Assembly (NCBI GenBank): GCA_031264475.1
Contig: JAISEA010000045.1
Span: forward strand, 1-7,889
Reading direction: 5' to 3'
DNA: 7,889 nt
DNA from: Treponema sp.
Lineage (GTDB): Bacteria > Spirochaetota > Spirochaetia > Treponematales > Breznakiellaceae
The notes beneath the pieces were generated by a model that saw only the letters and a list, made by a program, of their open reading frames with translations, was not told the DNA's origin and did not search any database. Shown piece after piece: positions 5,375-7,889 of this stretch. Numbering within the stretch: position 1 is the stretch's first letter; each line of letters starts with the position of its first letter. The translations under genes were made by a program, and so were the position numbers.

Positions 5375-5403
5375 TCGACAAAAAGACACTTTTCATTTAT
5401 AAT
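5375..5403 (+). promoter_or_regulatory. Promoter of glgC
   Basis: TCGACA (5375-5380, five of six consensus bases), a 17-bp spacer and a perfect TATAAT (5398-5403) predict a start near 5410. The leader to the ATG is about 66 bases. The -35 box lies 18 bp from the -35 box of the divergent promoter. Confidence 0.78.
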
Positions 5404-5408
5404 ACCCC

Positions 5409-5428
5409 TAACGTCAAACAACACGTTA
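5409..5428 (+). promoter_or_regulatory. Small hairpin at the 5' end of the glgC leader
   Basis: TAACGT (5409-5414) and ACGTTA (5423-5428) can pair around an 8-base loop at or beside the predicted transcription start. It could protect the mRNA 5' end or serve as a DNA dyad for a regulator. It is AT-rich and weak. Confidence 0.3.
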
Positions 5429-5464
5429 TAAACGTATCTATGCGGTGCGTTAATGCACTCAAGC

Positions 5465-5469
5465 GGAGG
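5465..5469 (+). promoter_or_regulatory. Shine-Dalgarno fixing the glgC start
   Basis: GGAGG lies six bases before the ATG at 5476 and selects it over the in-frame ATG at 5440, which would add 12 residues (MRCVNALKRRLI) unlike any GlgC N-terminus. Confidence 0.85.
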
Positions 5470-5475
5470 TTAATC

Positions 5476-6741
5476 ATGTCGGAAGTCTTATCAATCGTTT
5501 TAGGCGGGGGCAAGGGCTCTCGCCTTTATCCGCTCACCAAGGACAGGTCAAAACCGGCTGTCCCTTTCGGTGGCAAATTCAGAATAGTTGATATACCTAT
5601 ATCAAATTGTATAAACGCTGATCTGCGGCAGATATACATTCTCACCCAATTCAATTCAGCGAGTCTCCATTTACATATTGCGAAGACATATACTTTTGAT
5701 TCGTTTTCAAAGGGCTTCGCGGAAATACTCGCGGCAGAGCAGACGCCAGAACACACGGATTGGTACGAAGGAACCGCGGACGCAGTACGGAAGAATTTCC
5801 AGCATTTCCGTCCTCAGCATCCTGAATACTACCTTATTCTATCGGGCGACCAACTCTACCGTATGGATTTAAAGGACTTTCTGAGAAAACACAAGGAGTC
5901 CGGCGCGTCTATCAGTATAGCCTGCACCGCGGTAAGTGAAGAAGACGCTCGGCAACTCGGCATCCTTAAAGCAGACCACAACAACATCGTTACCGAATTC
6001 CTAGAGAAACCCAGTCCTGCAAAGGATATCTCCGCTTTCAAAGCGCCAAAAGAGATTATAACCGACAAGAAAGATGCTTATCTCGCCTCTATGGGCATCT
6101 ATATCTTTAACGCCCAAGCGATGGAAGACTGTTTAGATAATGGAATGACGGACTTCGGTAAAGAAATCATCCCGCATGCCATAGGCAGTCTCAAGGTAAA
6201 CGCATACCTATTCGACGGCTATTGGGAAGACATCGGAACCATAAAGAACTTCTACGAGGCGAACCTTGAACTTACTGCGCTTAAACCGCGTTTCGACATC
6301 TATGATGAAAGACATCCTATCTATACGCATAGACGCAACCTCCCACCGTCGAAGATGAACTTCAGTACAGTGAACCAGTCCATCGCCGCAGAAGGATGCA
6401 TCATCACTAACGCCTCCATTACTAACTCCATCATTGGCATCAGGACCATCATTGAGAACGGAGCGAGCCTCAACGGAGTGGTGTGTATGGGTTCCGACTA
6501 CTACGAGTCTGAGGTAGCAAAAAAGAACAATGCGGAACGCAACATCCCGAACATCGGCATAGGTAAGGGCGCCATAATCAAAGGCGCGATAATTGATAAA
6601 AACGCGGCTATTGGGGAAAACTGCCGTATCGGTATTGACAACATTCCTCGAACCGACGGTGAATACGGTAATTACTACATCATCGACGGTGTTATCGTCA
6701 TTCCCAAAAACGCCGTACTTTACCCAGGAACGGTAATTTAG
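5476..6741 (+). CDS. glgC: Glucose-1-phosphate adenylyltransferase
   Basis: GlgC makes ADP-glucose and pyrophosphate from ATP and glucose 1-phosphate, the committed step of bacterial glycogen synthesis. The 421-aa length is normal for the family. The nucleotidyltransferase domain shows IVLGGGKGSRLYPLT (7-21), KPAVPFGGKFRIVDIPISNC (26-45), YEGTADAVR (97-105), SGDQLYRMD (123-131) with the catalytic-region Asp125, FLEKP (175-179) for the sugar phosphate, SMGIYIF and GYWEDIGTI (248-256). A left-handed beta-helix follows from about residue 300, with MGSDYYES (338-345) and IIKGAIIDKNAAIGENC. Wording such as SNCINADLRQIYILTQFNSASL and MGSDYYES resembles plant and cyanobacterial enzymes more than enterobacterial GlgC. 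Gln126 replaces the His usual in SGDHLYRMD. The N-terminal region that binds allosteric effectors is present, but the effector cannot be read from sequence. The gene has its own promoter and is followed closely by pfkA. Confidence 0.96.
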   Translation: MSEVLSIVLGGGKGSRLYPLTKDRSKPAVPFGGKFRIVDIPISNCINADLRQIYILTQFNSASLHLHIAKTYTFDSFSKGFAEILAAEQTPEHTDWYEGTADAVRKNFQHFRPQHPEYYLILSGDQLYRMDLKDFLRKHKESGASISIACTAVSEEDARQLGILKADHNNIVTEFLEKPSPAKDISAFKAPKEIITDKKDAYLASMGIYIFNAQAMEDCLDNGMTDFGKEIIPHAIGSLKVNAYLFDGYWEDIGTIKNFYEANLELTALKPRFDIYDERHPIYTHRRNLPPSKMNFSTVNQSIAAEGCIITNASITNSIIGIRTIIENGASLNGVVCMGSDYYESEVAKKNNAERNIPNIGIGKGAIIKGAIIDKNAAIGENCRIGIDNIPRTDGEYGNYYIIDGVIVIPKNAVLYPGTVI

Positions 6742-6756
6742 ACGGACGAAGGTTTG

Positions 6757-6779
6757 TTACTCAACGGAGCTAGGAGTAA
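6757..6779 (+). promoter_or_regulatory. Hairpin over the pfkA Shine-Dalgarno
   Basis: AGGAG (6772-6776) lies eight bases before the TTG at 6785 and decides that start. TTACTC (6757-6762) can pair with GAGTAA (6774-6779) around an 11-base loop, burying part of the Shine-Dalgarno. An alternative smaller pairing, CTC-AACG-GAG (6760-6769), would leave AGGAG free. This could tune pfkA translation relative to glgC, but the stem is only 6 bp and AT-rich. Confidence 0.4.
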
Positions 6780-6784
6780 TCATA

Positions 6785-7861
6785 TTGACGCCCGTAACTA
6801 AAAGATTCGGCATATTGACATCTGGAGGGGACTGTCCCGGACTCAATGCGGCAATACGAGGTGTATGCCGCGCCGCCTACGACAAATACGGTATGGTTGG
6901 CGTAGGTTTTGCCGATGGATACCGCGGTCTCATAAACGGCGACTATCGAGTCTTAAAACGTGAAGACTTCTGGGGTATACTTACCCGAGGCGGCACCATT
7001 CTAGGGTCAAGCCGTGAGAAGCCGTTCAAGAACACAGGTTCGGACTATGACTTAGTAGATGAAAAAGTCTCTTCAATAAAAGAAAACTACCACGAGTTGA
7101 AACTCGACTGCCTTGTGGTTCTCGGTGGCAACGGCGCTCATTCTACCGCATATAAACTAGCTCAAAAAGGACTTAACGTCGTCGGCTTACCAAAAACTAT
7201 AGACAACGATGTTCAAGGCACGGAACGTTGTTTTGGCTTCCATTCGGCGCTCTCCATTGCAACCGAAGCCATAGATCGCCTTCACACCACAGCGCAAAGC
7301 CATAACCGTGCTATGGTTATCGAGCTTATGGGACATAAAGCAGGCTGGCTTGCACTCTACGCTGGAGTCGCGGGTGGCGGCGATGTTGTTCTGATTCCTG
7401 AAATCCCCTACGACATCAAGACAATCGGCGATCACCTCAAGAAACGCCTTCAAGAAGGTAAGGGGTTTTCCATTGTAGTCGTCGCAGAAGGCGCAATGTC
7501 TTGCAAAGAAGCGGCGATGGATAAGAAAGCGCGCAAGCGGCAACGTGAAAACATATCTATAGGCTACCGCGTTGCGGGCGAAATTAAGTATGAAACTAAT
7601 ATAGAAACCCGCACCACAGTCCTAGGCTACGTTCAACGCGGCGGCGTTCCAAGTGCATCCGATAGGGCGCTTGCCACCTCTCTCGGTGTAGCCGCAGCCG
7701 ACCTCCTCGCGTATGGCAAATACAACCGTATGGTCTGTCTCTCTAACGACCACGTAACATCGGTTGATTTAAGTGTTCCCGCTGGAAAGACAAGAACAGT
7801 TCCACGCAACCATTATATGATCGACGCGGCGCTCGCCGTAGGTGCGTGTCTAGGACGATGA
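6785..7861 (+). CDS. pfkA: 6-phosphofructokinase, PKTIDND-type
   Basis: The enzyme phosphorylates fructose 6-phosphate to fructose 1,6-bisphosphate. The 358-aa protein shows LTSGGDCPGLNAAIR (11-25), LTRGGTILGSSR (66-77), VVLGGNGAHSTA (111-122), GLPKTIDNDVQGTE (134-147) with catalytic Asp140 and Asp142, an EAIDRLHTTAQSH helix (161-173), IELMGHKAGWLAL (179-191), LIPEIPY (203-209) and GYVQRGGVPSASDR (281-294). The residue matching E. coli Gly104 is Gly117, which in this family favours ATP, whereas Lys137 (Gly124 in E. coli) is the residue found in PPi enzymes and in many ATP enzymes of the longer, mixed clade. ATP is therefore the likelier donor but is not certain. Asn116 stands where E. coli has the Mg-ligating Asp103, and His184 where it has Arg171. 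The start is a TTG with AGGAG eight bases upstream; the first in-frame ATG is at codon 37. It probably shares a transcript with glgC, 43 bp upstream. Confidence 0.95.
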   Translation: MTPVTKRFGILTSGGDCPGLNAAIRGVCRAAYDKYGMVGVGFADGYRGLINGDYRVLKREDFWGILTRGGTILGSSREKPFKNTGSDYDLVDEKVSSIKENYHELKLDCLVVLGGNGAHSTAYKLAQKGLNVVGLPKTIDNDVQGTERCFGFHSALSIATEAIDRLHTTAQSHNRAMVIELMGHKAGWLALYAGVAGGGDVVLIPEIPYDIKTIGDHLKKRLQEGKGFSIVVVAEGAMSCKEAAMDKKARKRQRENISIGYRVAGEIKYETNIETRTTVLGYVQRGGVPSASDRALATSLGVAAADLLAYGKYNRMVCLSNDHVTSVDLSVPAGKTRTVPRNHYMIDAALAVGACLGR

Positions 7862-7889
7862 CCTTCCTTAAAACAGCTCGATCCCCAAT

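Noticed and set aside
5440..5475. Longer glgC start adding 12 residues
   Set aside because: GGAGG is ideally placed for the ATG at 5476, and the family's N-terminus begins just before the IVLGGG motif.
7187..7543. 118-codon minus-strand ORF inside pfkA
   Set aside because: It is antisense to conserved PFK motifs; its composition is that of a shadow frame.

Overview
The window is bacterial, and a spirochaete close to Treponema (perhaps a gut treponeme) is the best guess. The reasons are a bactofilin followed by a stand-alone CinA-C protein, a transketolase split into two genes, a plant/cyanobacteria-style GlgC next to a PFK of the PKTIDND type, and non-coding DNA rich in tandem repeats. The taxon is an inference from gene content and style, with no database search behind it. 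The promoters read here fit a sigma-70 consensus with 17-bp spacers.

Left block (1-2819, minus strand). A promoter at 2791-2819 drives three tightly packed genes: transketolase N-terminal subunit (2758-1925), transketolase C-terminal subunit (1925-909, TAATG overlap) and a 268-aa protein that looks like two SCP2-type lipid-binding folds in tandem (895-89). The two subunits together make one transketolase of the non-oxidative pentose phosphate pathway. The block ends in two 42-bp repeats, each carrying a different short hairpin. One of these hairpins recurs in inverted orientation upstream of the operon promoter.

Middle non-coding block (2820-3574). It holds a double hairpin, a doubtful 51-aa ORF, a clean array of seven 42-bp units at 3070-3363, a degenerate tail of that array, an 8-bp direct repeat, and a promoter overlapped by a dyad. 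The promoter's predicted transcription start falls on the bactofilin start codon, so that mRNA may be leaderless. The array is the least explained element of the window.

Right block (3575-7889). Bactofilin and PncC/CinA-C are translationally coupled on the plus strand. They run head-on, with no intervening base, into a minus-strand gene for an exported protein with a carboxypeptidase-regulatory-like domain and a DUF2135/YfaP-like domain. That gene and glgC diverge from back-to-back promoters at 5328-5403. glgC (ADP-glucose synthesis for glycogen) is followed after 43 bp by a TTG-initiated 6-phosphofructokinase, probably in the same transcript. This places glycogen storage and the committed glycolytic step side by side, with the transketolase operon nearby. 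No tRNA, rRNA, CRISPR array, transposase or phage gene was seen.
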